Below are positions 8,157-15,467 of a DNA stretch of 64,000 bases, piece after piece (the first letter of the stretch is position 1; the number at the start of each line of letters is the position of its first letter). Position numbers and translations under genes: made by a program. Origin of the DNA: Mycobacterium sp. 852002-51057_SCH5723018 (GTDB taxonomy: Bacteria > Actinomycetota > Actinomycetes > Mycobacteriales > Mycobacteriaceae); assembly GCF_001667035.1 (NCBI RefSeq), contig NZ_LZIR01000111.1:62001-126000 (forward strand). Reading direction: 5' to 3'. Under the pieces are notes generated by a model that saw only the letters and a program-made list of their open reading frames with translations, had not been told where the DNA came from and did not search any database.

Positions 8157-9134
8157 ATGCTCCGGGTGGTTGACCTATCGGGCGCTCCCGATGCCGACGT
8201 CGCATCACCGCCCGGCGTGACCGTCGCCGTCGGCGCGGCCGCCGACATCGCGGCGGCCGAGTCCTGGCTTGGCACAGCGACTTTCACGCTGACCGAGGAA
8301 GCCTGTACCGACCGCAGGGTGATCACCGTCGATTCGGTGCCTGAGGCGGTGGCCGAACTGACCGAGCGCTGCCGGCGCTGGCCGCACGCCAGCAGCGTGT
8401 GCGACGACGTGCTGCGCTCGGTCGATCCCGGCGGCCCGACACTGGCAGCAGTGGTGACCGAGTCGTTGGCCTATTCGACCCTGCAGGCCGGCCCGGAGTT
8501 CGCGCGCTGGCTGGACGAGCGGGGGCCGGCCCGAATGCCCGAGATCGCCGATCCGGTGCTGGCGCAGCGCAACGGCGACACGGTGCACGTCCGATTCAAC
8601 CGGCCGCAGCGCCACAACGCGTTCTCCACGGACGCGCGCGCCGCGCTGCTCGAGGCGCTGACCGTGGCGCTATTGGACCCGTCGGTGACACGAATAGTGT
8701 TGAGCGGCAACGGGCCGTCATTCTGCAGCGGCGGAGATCTCGCGGAATTCGGCACCTTCGCCGACCCGGCGAGCGCGCATCTGGCCCGCACCCGGCACAG
8801 TCCCGCCCTGGCGCTCGACGCGCTGACCGCCAGGCTTGGCCCGTCCTGCCGCGCCGAGGTTCATGGCCGGGTGATGGGCAGCGGATTGGAGATGGCGGCC
8901 TTTTGCGGATGGGTTGAGGCGCACGAAGATTCGGTGTTCGGGCTACCCGAACTGGGGCTGGGTCTCATTCCCGGCGCCGGGGGCACCGTCAGCGTCACGC
9001 GGCGGATCGGCCGCTGGCGGACGGCGTATCTGGTGCTGTCCGGGCGCAGCGTCGGCGCCAGTACCGCGCGCGCGTGGGGGTTGGTGGACGCGACTTACGT
9101 TGGCGCCCAAGGGGGGTCTCAGAAGCCTGAGTAG
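8157..9134 (+). CDS. Enoyl-CoA hydratase/isomerase with N-terminal extension
   Basis: A 325-residue protein whose residues about 130-310 form a crotonase domain: RFNRPQRHNAFS, the oxyanion-hole segment SFCSGGDLAEFG and the second one GRVMGSGLEMAAFCG, then LPELGLGLIPGAGGT. The position of the second catalytic glutamate (PELG) is kept. The first ~125 residues are not crotonase and I do not recognise them, so this is longer than the usual 250-270. It starts 3 bp after fadD4 and probably acts on the same acyl-CoA. Its last 16 bp overlap the end of the convergent CD225 gene. Confidence 0.83.
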   Translation: MLRVVDLSGAPDADVASPPGVTVAVGAAADIAAAESWLGTATFTLTEEACTDRRVITVDSVPEAVAELTERCRRWPHASSVCDDVLRSVDPGGPTLAAVVTESLAYSTLQAGPEFARWLDERGPARMPEIADPVLAQRNGDTVHVRFNRPQRHNAFSTDARAALLEALTVALLDPSVTRIVLSGNGPSFCSGGDLAEFGTFADPASAHLARTRHSPALALDALTARLGPSCRAEVHGRVMGSGLEMAAFCGWVEAHEDSVFGLPELGLGLIPGAGGTVSVTRRIGRWRTAYLVLSGRSVGASTARAWGLVDATYVGAQGGSQKPE

Positions 9135-9529
9135 GTGGTGCTGGTGGTGGACGGGATGGACGAGACAATCGCCGCGAACATGGCGAACCACAGAATGACA
9201 CCGATGACATAGGCGGCCACACCCACGACTGCGCCGATGATGGCCCACTTCTTGGCGTTGTCGGCCGAGGCCTGCGCCTCGGCGTACCGCCCCTGGGCCC
9301 ACTGCCCGGAGACCCTGGTGGAGTACACGAGCGAGACGATTCCGAACGGGAGGCAGCACAGGACGGTGACCAGGATGGCCCAGACGAGGTAGTTGTCCGG
9401 CTCGCGTTGCGCCGGCCAACCCGGCTGCGGGGCCGGGTAACCGGCCGGCGGCGGCTGGCCTTGCCAAGCCGGCGGCTGTTGGCCCTGCCATTCCGGGGAA
9501 CCTTCGTACGGCCCAGGGGGATAACTCAT
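9119..9529 (-). CDS. CD225/dispanin-family membrane protein
   Basis: A 136-residue protein. The first ~45 residues are a low-complexity Pro/Gln/Gly/Trp tail (PPAWQGQPPPAGYP), followed by the CD225/dispanin core: NYLVWAILVTVLCCLPFGIV, then YSTRVSGQWAQGRYAEAQ and a second membrane helix. This double-helix topology matches bacterial proteins related to interferon-induced transmembrane proteins; their role in bacteria is not established. The open frame extends upstream to 9589, but ATG 9529 (MSYPPGPYEG) has the ribosome site GAAAGG and starts the typical proline-rich tail. The 3' end overlaps the convergent crotonase gene. Confidence 0.85.
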   Translation of the reverse strand: MSYPPGPYEGSPEWQGQQPPAWQGQPPPAGYPAPQPGWPAQREPDNYLVWAILVTVLCCLPFGIVSLVYSTRVSGQWAQGRYAEAQASADNAKKWAIIGAVVGVAAYVIGVILWFAMFAAIVSSIPSTTSTTYSGF

Positions 9530-9613
9530 GGCAGCTGCCTTTCGTTGGCTTTGCTGGTGTGAGAAGTCAGGCAAATATACAGCACGCACCTACGTCAAAC
9601 TGGGAGATTTGCT

Positions 9614-10783
9614 TCAGATCCCGCCCCGGGCGACCAGCTGCCCGGCGATGACATTGCGCTGAATTTCGTTGGTACCCTCGCCGACGATCATCAGCGGCGC
9701 GTCGCGGAAATAGCGCTCGACATCGTATTCGGTGGAGTAGCCGTAGCCGCCGTGGATGCGCACGGCGTCCAGGGCAATCTCCATCGCCACCTCGGAGGAA
9801 AACAGCTTGGCCATGCCGGCCTCCATGTCGCAGCGTTCGCCGCTGTCGTAGCGCTCGGCGGCATAGCGGGTGAGCTGACGGGCGGCGGTGAGTTTGGTGG
9901 CCATGTCGGCCAGGTAGTTGCCAATCGCCTGGTGTTTCCAGATCGGCCGGCCGAAGCTTTCCCGCTCCCGGGCGTAGGCCAGCGCGTCCTCGAGCGCCGC
10001 CGTGGCCACGCCCAGGGCGCGCGCAGCTACCTGAATGCGGCCCGTTTCGAGCCCCTTCATCATTTGCGAAAAGCCCTCGCCCAGCCGGCCCCCCAGCACG
10101 GCCGACGCCGGCGCGGAAAAGTTGTCGAACGACAGCTCGCAGGATTCGATGCCCTTGTAGCCCAGCTTGGGCAGGTCGCGCGACACCGTCAGGCCCGGCC
10201 CGTGCTCGACCAGCACGATCGAGATGCCCCTGTGCCTCGGGGTGGCGCCCGGGTCGGTCTTGCACAGCAGCGCGATCAGGCCGGAACGGCGCGCGTTGCT
10301 GATCCAGGTCTTGGAACCGTTGATCCTCAGCCCGTCCGAGCCGTCGGGCACAGCGGTGGTCGTCATGTTCTGTAGGTCCGAGCCACCTCCGGGCTCCGTC
10401 AACGCCATGGTGGCGCGCAGCTCGCCGGTGGCCATCGCCGGCAGGTAGGTGCGCTTTTGTTCCTCGGTGCCGAACAGCGTCAAGAGCTTGGCCACCACCG
10501 TGTGCCCGCCCATCGCGCCGGCCAGGCTCATCCAGCCGCGCGCCAACTGCTCGGTGACCCGGACATAGCAGGGCATCGACACCGGCGACCCGCCGTATTC
10601 CTCGGGAATGGCCAAGCCGTAGATGCCGATCCGCTTCATCTGCTCTATCCACGCCTCGGGATAGGTGTTGGCGTGCTCGACCTCGCGGACGCCGGGCTTC
10701 ACGTCGCGGTCGATGAACGCCCGCACCGTGTCAACCAGCATGTCCTCTTCGTCGTTCACCTCACCGCTCACTTGTGAGACCAC
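9614..10783 (-). CDS. fadE3: Acyl-CoA dehydrogenase FadE3-type
   Basis: A 389-residue flavin-dependent acyl-CoA dehydrogenase for the first beta-oxidation step. FAD-contact motifs ALTEPGGGSD and INGSKTWISNA, and the C-terminal IHGGYGYSTEYDVERYFRD and VGEGTNEIQR (the Glu there is the catalytic base position of short/branched-chain enzymes) are all present. The open frame runs to 11038 but the extra N-terminus overlaps the divergent Rv0216-type gene and is arginine/proline noise; GTG 10783 (or GTG 10771) is the likely start. Rv0215c in M. tuberculosis sits in the same place beside fadD4 and Rv0216. Confidence 0.9.
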   Translation of the reverse strand: MVSQVSGEVNDEEDMLVDTVRAFIDRDVKPGVREVEHANTYPEAWIEQMKRIGIYGLAIPEEYGGSPVSMPCYVRVTEQLARGWMSLAGAMGGHTVVAKLLTLFGTEEQKRTYLPAMATGELRATMALTEPGGGSDLQNMTTTAVPDGSDGLRINGSKTWISNARRSGLIALLCKTDPGATPRHRGISIVLVEHGPGLTVSRDLPKLGYKGIESCELSFDNFSAPASAVLGGRLGEGFSQMMKGLETGRIQVAARALGVATAALEDALAYARERESFGRPIWKHQAIGNYLADMATKLTAARQLTRYAAERYDSGERCDMEAGMAKLFSSEVAMEIALDAVRIHGGYGYSTEYDVERYFRDAPLMIVGEGTNEIQRNVIAGQLVARGGI

Positions 10784-10830
10784 CCTCCGCGTTTGACCCC
10801 CTGTTCGACAGCCTGCCAGCATGTGGCGTT

Positions 10831-11847
10831 GTGACCAGAAACGGGTATGGCCGGATCCGCGAGGGCGGCCCCTACTTCGACGATCTGTCGAGAGGTCAGG
10901 TCTTCGACTGGGCCCCGGCGATGACGCTCTCGGCGGGGATGGCCGCCGCCCACCAGGCGATCCTGGGCGATCGGTTGCGGCTGGCCTTGGACACCGACCT
11001 GTGTGCCGCGGTGACCGGCGCGCCTGGGCCGCTGGCACATCCGGCGCTGGTGTGCGACGTCGCCATCGGACAGAGCACCCTGGCCACCCAACGGGTCAAG
11101 GCCAACCTGTTCTACCGCGGCCTGGTGTTCCACCGCTTCCCGGTCATCGGTGACTCCCTCTACACCCGCACCGAAGTGGTTGGGCTGCGGGCGAATTCAC
11201 CCAAGCCGGGCAGGGCGCCGACGGGAATGGCGGCGCTGCGGATGATCACCATCGACCAGGCCGATCGGCTGGTTCTCGACTTCTATCGGTGTGCGATGCT
11301 GCCGGCGAGCCCGGACTGGAATCCCGACAATGGATCGGAGGCTCCAGGCGACGACCTGTCCTCGATCGGTGTCGACGTGCCCGGCCCAGCGTCCGATCCG
11401 ACCGCGCGGTGGGACGGCGACGCGTTCCGGAACAAGGTGCCCGGCCCGCATTTCGCGACGGGCCTGACGGGCGCGGTGCTGCGCAGCACCGGTGACGTGG
11501 TAAGCAGCGCACCGGAACTCGCCCGTCTCACCTTGAATGTCGCTGCCATACATCATGATTCACGGCCCGGCGGACGCCGGCTGGTGTACGGCGGACACGC
11601 CATCGGGCTGGCCCTGGCGCAGGCGTGCCGGCTGTTGCCCAACTTGGCGACGGTGCTGGGGTGGCAGTCCTGCGATCACACCGGCCCGGTGCACGAGGGG
11701 GACACCCTCTACAGCGAGTTGCACGTCGAGTCCGCCGAGCCCGGCGGCGTCCTTCGGCTGCGGTCCCTGGTCTACGCCGTCGGCGAGCCCGACGGCGAGG
11801 CCGACCGGCCTGTGCTGGACTGGCGGTACAGCGCGCTGCATTTCTGA
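10831..11847 (+). CDS. Rv0216-type double-hotdog (R)-hydratase-like protein
   Basis: A protein of about 338 residues matching M. tuberculosis Rv0216 in size and context (between fadE3 and lipW). Proteins of this group have two fused hotdog folds related to (R)-specific enoyl-CoA hydratases. The N-terminal half contains GGPYFDDLSRGQVFDWAP, as in MaoC proteins; the C-terminal half contains VYGGHAIGLALA and FAT-like segments. Whether it is catalytically active is not certain for this family. The open frame begins at 10774, but GTG 10831 (VTRNGYGRIREGGPYFDD) gives the family length. It is divergent from fadE3 with little intergenic space. Confidence 0.85.
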   Translation: MTRNGYGRIREGGPYFDDLSRGQVFDWAPAMTLSAGMAAAHQAILGDRLRLALDTDLCAAVTGAPGPLAHPALVCDVAIGQSTLATQRVKANLFYRGLVFHRFPVIGDSLYTRTEVVGLRANSPKPGRAPTGMAALRMITIDQADRLVLDFYRCAMLPASPDWNPDNGSEAPGDDLSSIGVDVPGPASDPTARWDGDAFRNKVPGPHFATGLTGAVLRSTGDVVSSAPELARLTLNVAAIHHDSRPGGRRLVYGGHAIGLALAQACRLLPNLATVLGWQSCDHTGPVHEGDTLYSELHVESAEPGGVLRLRSLVYAVGEPDGEADRPVLDWRYSALHF

Positions 11848-11872
11848 GCCGCGCTGCGCGCACAATGGTGGC

Positions 11873-13054
11873 GTGAGCTCGGCTTCGTTCAAGTGGGGTA
11901 GTAGCGGACTGGCCTATCTGACTGGCTTGCCGGACGCGCCGCCCGACTTCTCCCGCGCGAACGTGCTGACCCGCGCCGACGAGGTGGCCGCGGCAGTCGG
12001 TGCGCGAATCGGAATCGCCGTCGACGCGCCGACCCTGCTGACGGGCCGGGCCGCGTTGCTCGGCTTGAGTCGCGCCGGCCGCGTTTCGGCCGGCGGCGCC
12101 ACCCGGTTGCTGGCGGCCCGAAACGGCTGGTGCGCTATCACGCTGTCGCGCCCCGACGACGTCGCCGCCGTCCCCGCCGTGCTGCAGGCCGACGACGTGG
12201 CCGCCGACCCCTGGCCGGCGCTGCAACGTTGGGCCGCAACGCAACCGGTGTCGGCGATCATCGAGCGGGCGGGCTTGCTCGACATCCCCGCCGCGGGCCT
12301 TGGCGAGGCCACGCCCCGGCCGCCGTCGATACGCCGAACCGCCGCCACCGCGTCCGCGCGGGAGCCGACCGGCCTGCTGGTGGCCGACCTGTCGTCCATG
12401 TGGGCGGGCCCACTGTGCGGGGGGCTGCTGGCGCGCGCGGGCGCAACCGTCGTCAAGGTCGAAAGCCCGCGGCGCCCGGACGGCACCCGAGCGGGCAGCC
12501 CGGCCTTCTTCGACTGGGTCAACGCCGAAAAGCTTTCCTACAGTGTCGATTTCGATAACCAGACGGACGAGCTGCGCGAGCTGCTCGCCGCCGCCGATAT
12601 CGTAATCGAAGGCTCGCGGCCGGCGGGGCTGGCGCGGCGGCGGCTCGGCCCGGAGCACGTCGCGCCGCGCGCCGGCCGAATCTGGTTGCGCATCACCGGT
12701 TACGACGATCACAGGCCGGCCTTCGGTGACGACGCCGCGGTGGCCGGTGGCCTGGTCGGTACGGCCGCGGGCGAACCGGTGTTTTGCGGTGACGCCGTCG
12801 CCGACCCGCTGACGGGGCTGGAGGCCACGATGGCGGTGGCGCAATCGCTCGGCCGGGGCGGCGGCGAACTGATCCACGTGTCGATGGCCGGCATCGCCGC
12901 GACCTACGCGGCGCTGCCGACCGGGGCGTCCGTCGCAGCGGATCCGGCCCCCCCGCCGCGGGACCCGGCGCCATCCAGGCCGGCGCCCCGGCTGGGCGCC
13001 GACAACGAGGCCGTGCGCCGGTTGGTGACCGAAAGGCGATGCGCCCCATGCTGA
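11873..13054 (+). CDS. CoA-transferase family III (CaiB/BaiF-like), rearranged layout
   Basis: A 393-residue protein. The canonical N-terminal motif of class III CoA-transferases (VADLSSMWAGPLCGGLLARAGATVVKVE) appears only at about residue 167, followed by the Rossmann part with FFDWVNAEKLSYSVDF and IRLRITGYD-like sequence. The first ~160 residues (including GRAALLGLSRAGRVSAGGATRLL) look like a piece of the second, C-terminal half of such enzymes placed in front. It probably moves CoA between acyl groups, but activity is unproven. GTG 11873 is the start after the Rv0216-type stop. It overlaps the amidohydrolase by 16 bp, so the two form an operon. The pair is absent from this position in M. 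tuberculosis. Confidence 0.75.
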   Translation: MSSASFKWGSSGLAYLTGLPDAPPDFSRANVLTRADEVAAAVGARIGIAVDAPTLLTGRAALLGLSRAGRVSAGGATRLLAARNGWCAITLSRPDDVAAVPAVLQADDVAADPWPALQRWAATQPVSAIIERAGLLDIPAAGLGEATPRPPSIRRTAATASAREPTGLLVADLSSMWAGPLCGGLLARAGATVVKVESPRRPDGTRAGSPAFFDWVNAEKLSYSVDFDNQTDELRELLAAADIVIEGSRPAGLARRRLGPEHVAPRAGRIWLRITGYDDHRPAFGDDAAVAGGLVGTAAGEPVFCGDAVADPLTGLEATMAVAQSLGRGGGELIHVSMAGIAATYAALPTGASVAADPAPPPRDPAPSRPAPRLGADNEAVRRLVTERRCAPC

Positions 13055-14352
13055 TCAAGCGTGCCGCGTTGCTGGACGGAACGATCACCGACATCCGGGT
13101 CGGCGACCGGATCGACGAGCTGGGTGACGGCCTCGCCGCCCGCCCGGGGGAGGGCGTGCTCTACGCCGGCGGCGGAACCGTCCTGCCTGGGTTGCACGAC
13201 CACCATGTGCACCTGCGTTCGGCGGCATCGGCGATGGACTCCTTTTTCGTCGGTCCGCCCGGGGTCACCACCGAAGCACAACTGACCCAATTGCTGTCGA
13301 ACGCCACCCCCGGTCCCGACGGGTGGATTCGCGCCGTGGGCTACCACGAGTCCGTCGCCGGGGAGCTGGACCGGTCCGCCATCGATGCCGTGGTGCGCAA
13401 AGTCCCGGTGCGCATCCAGCACCGCAGCGGCGCGCTGTGGATCCTCAACTCCGAGGCGCTGGGCCGGGTCGGCCTGGCCGAACATCCCGACGGGCGCCTG
13501 CGCAGCGCCGAGGGGGGGTGGTCGGACGCGCTGCAGCGGCGCGAATCCGACCTGGCGGAGCTCAGCCGCCGAATCACCGCCTACGGCGTCATCGGCGTCA
13601 CCGACGCCACCCCGAACCTCGACGCCGATGACGTGGTTTCGCTCCTGGTCGCGCACCGTCGCGGCGAATTTCGCCCCCGGACGAGCTTTTTGTCCCCCGG
13701 CAAGATGATCCTGCACGACGACCGCCTCGACCTGGACGCGCTGATCCAGTGGATCACCGACCGCCACCGCTCCGAGCAACCGGTCGCCGTGCATTGCGTG
13801 ACCGCGGCGCAGCTCGTGGTGGCCATCGCCGCCCTGCGCGCCGCCGGCAGCCACCCGCTGGATCGCATCGAGCACGCCGCCGTGGTGCCGGACGACAACC
13901 TGCCCGACCTCGCCGAACTCGGGGTCACGGTGGTCACGCAGCCCAACTTCGTCGCCGAGCGCGGCGATCAGTACCTCGCCGACGTCCCCGCCGCCGAGCA
14001 CGACCAGCTATGGCGGGTGGCATCTTTGCTGAACGCGGGGGTCCCCGTGGCGCTGTCCACCGACACGCCTTTCGGCCACGGCGACCCGTGGACCGCGATG
14101 CGTGCGGCCGTGTACCGCACCACCCCCAGCGGCGCCGTTCTCAACGCGAACGAACGTGTCTCGGCGCGACAGGCTTTGACGATGTTCCTGGGCCGGTCGG
14201 ACCGGCCGGGCCGGGCGCGAACAGTCGAACCCGGCCAGCCGGGGGATCTGTGCGTTCTGTCCGAGCCGCCGGCGACGGCCCTGGCCGATCTCGACGCCGG
14301 CATGGTGGCGGCCACGGTCATCGGCGGCGAGCTGGTTTACTTCGCCATGTGA
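13039..14352 (+). CDS. Amidohydrolase-superfamily protein (Amidohydro_3 / YtcJ-like)
   Basis: A 437-residue metal-dependent hydrolase. The first metal-binding motif is LHDHHVHLR (around residue 55), with the flanking GGGTVLPG strand typical of the superfamily. Later ligands are suggested by AVHCVTAAQ, DRIEHAAVV and the final Asp in ALSTDTPFGHGDPW. The C-terminal composite beta-sandwich contains VEPGQPGDLCVLS. The substrate is unknown. It overlaps the CoA-transferase-like gene by 16 bp and is very likely co-translated with it, which suggests hydrolysis of an amide or lactam before or after CoA activation. Its stop is 7 bp from the convergent lipW stop. Confidence 0.83.
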   Translation: MRPMLIKRAALLDGTITDIRVGDRIDELGDGLAARPGEGVLYAGGGTVLPGLHDHHVHLRSAASAMDSFFVGPPGVTTEAQLTQLLSNATPGPDGWIRAVGYHESVAGELDRSAIDAVVRKVPVRIQHRSGALWILNSEALGRVGLAEHPDGRLRSAEGGWSDALQRRESDLAELSRRITAYGVIGVTDATPNLDADDVVSLLVAHRRGEFRPRTSFLSPGKMILHDDRLDLDALIQWITDRHRSEQPVAVHCVTAAQLVVAIAALRAAGSHPLDRIEHAAVVPDDNLPDLAELGVTVVTQPNFVAERGDQYLADVPAAEHDQLWRVASLLNAGVPVALSTDTPFGHGDPWTAMRAAVYRTTPSGAVLNANERVSARQALTMFLGRSDRPGRARTVEPGQPGDLCVLSEPPATALADLDAGMVAATVIGGELVYFAM

Positions 14353-14359
14353 CCGGCGA

Positions 14360-15262
14360 TCAGCCCGCCGGCGCGAGCGCGGCGCGCAAACCGTCGCACT
14401 GGCTCTCGAAAAACCGTTGCGACACTTGGGCTTTGGGCGCGACCGCATCGAAGCCGTGGAAGGCGCCCGGAACGATCTCGACGTGGCACGGCACCCCGGC
14501 GTCGCACAGGCGTCCGGCGTAGGCCAGGTCTTCATCGTGGAACAGGTCGTGGGTGCCGACGCCGATCCACGCCGGCGGCAGCCCGCTGAGGTCGTCGCGG
14601 CGCCCGGGGACGGCGGCCTGTGGGTCGGCGCCGCCGAGGTAGGCGGTCCAGCCGAAGTGGTTGCTGCGCGTGCTCCACAACCGGTGGTTCGGGCTCGCGG
14701 CGCTCGCTGAACTTCGGTCATCCAGCATCGGGTAGGCCAGCAGCTGGAATACCGGGGTGATCTCGCCGCGGTCCCGCGCCAGCAGGGCCAGCGCCGCGGC
14801 CAGGCCGCCGCCGGCGCTGGCGCCGCCGATCGCCAGCCGCCCCTCGTCCACCGCGGGCAGCACGGCCAACCAGGCCAGCGCCGAGTAGCAGTCTTCCAGC
14901 GGGATGGGATACGGGTGTTCCGGCGCCAGGCGGTATTCCACCGACGCGACCGTGATGCCCAGCCTCTTGCAGAACCGGCGGCACAGCCGGTCGTCCTGCT
15001 GGGCCGTGCCGATGACGTAACCGCCACCGTGAAGCCACAGCAGCGCGGGCGTGGGCTCGGTTGCGCCGAGCGGACGGAACAGCCGGACGCCGGCCCCGGA
15101 CTCCAGCGCGATCACCTCGACGCCGGATGCGTCGGGTTGGCGAAACCGCCCCGTCAGGCCGCTCAGGGTCCGCACGATCGGCAGGGTGCGGGGACCGATG
15201 ATGTGGCGCGGGGCGATCCGCGCGACGCGGCGTAGGTCGGGGTGAACATCGTTGTTCGGCAT
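14360..15262 (-). CDS. lipW: Esterase/lipase LipW-type (hormone-sensitive lipase family)
   Basis: A 300-residue alpha/beta hydrolase of the hormone-sensitive-lipase class. The oxyanion motif HGGG is at residues 78-81 and the nucleophile elbow GASAGG carries Ser149; the acid and base are expected in GTHDLFHDEDL and GAFHGFD. No signal peptide is visible, so it is probably cytoplasmic. Length (302 residues in M. tuberculosis Rv0217c) and position near Rv0216 support the name. ATG 15262 (MPNNDVHPDLRR) is chosen over the long upstream frame, which runs into the nitrate-reductase leader region. It is divergent from the nitrate operon. Confidence 0.88.
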   Translation of the reverse strand: MPNNDVHPDLRRVARIAPRHIIGPRTLPIVRTLSGLTGRFRQPDASGVEVIALESGAGVRLFRPLGATEPTPALLWLHGGGYVIGTAQQDDRLCRRFCKRLGITVASVEYRLAPEHPYPIPLEDCYSALAWLAVLPAVDEGRLAIGGASAGGGLAAALALLARDRGEITPVFQLLAYPMLDDRSSASAASPNHRLWSTRSNHFGWTAYLGGADPQAAVPGRRDDLSGLPPAWIGVGTHDLFHDEDLAYAGRLCDAGVPCHVEIVPGAFHGFDAVAPKAQVSQRFFESQCDGLRAALAPAG

Positions 15263-15339
15263 CGGACAAGTATTGCTGACGACACGACGCCAGCGAGGGC
15301 AGGACCGTGAGCCCGCGGTAGTCCTCCGGACAATCCACC

Positions 15340-15355
15340 GAAACGATTGCGCAAC
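15340..15355 (+). promoter_or_regulatory. Possible half of a GlnR box upstream of the nitrate operon
   Basis: GAAAC-GATTGC-GCAAC gives the AC-N9-AC spacing (AC at 15343-15344 and 15354-15355) seen in one half of actinobacterial GlnR boxes. A second half at the expected distance is not present on this strand. Nitrate assimilation genes are classical GlnR targets, so this is noted as a weak candidate only. Confidence 0.25.
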
Positions 15356-15401
15356 ACGGGCGCCGTAGTTTCGGGCGGTAAGTGGCCGATCGGGAGGCGA
15401 C

Positions 15402-15461
15402 ATGGGAGGAACATCCAGCCGAGCCGGCCGAAGGCGTGCCGGCTCATCTGCTAAGCGGTGA
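15402..15461 (+). CDS. Candidate 19-codon leader peptide ahead of the nitrate reductase
   Basis: ATG 15402 has a strong ribosome site (GGGAGG, 15392-15397) at good spacing and is followed by 18 sense codons and TGA (15459-15461). The peptide MGGTSSRAGRRRAGSSAKR is Arg/Gly/Ser-rich. Its stop lies 6 bases before the nitrate reductase ATG, which has no good ribosome site of its own, so ribosomes ending here could reinitiate on the main gene. A hairpin lies inside the ORF. That this is translated is an inference from the sequence layout. Confidence 0.5.
   Translation: MGGTSSRAGRRRAGSSAKR
15421..15445 (+). promoter_or_regulatory. Hairpin within the nitrate operon leader
   Basis: GAGCCGGC (15421-15428) and GCCGGCTC (15438-15445) form a perfect 8-bp GC-rich stem with a 9-base loop. 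It lies within the leader ORF and 22 bases before the nitrate reductase start. No run of T follows, so it is not a simple intrinsic terminator; it could modulate translation or be opened by ribosomes on the leader ORF. Confidence 0.5.
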
Positions 15462-15467
15462 TCGTCA

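Noticed and set aside
15421-15445. ANTAR-type antitermination hairpin in the nitrate leader
   Set aside because: The loop has 9 bases, not the hexanucleotide loop with conserved A and G, and no paired second hairpin or terminator was found.
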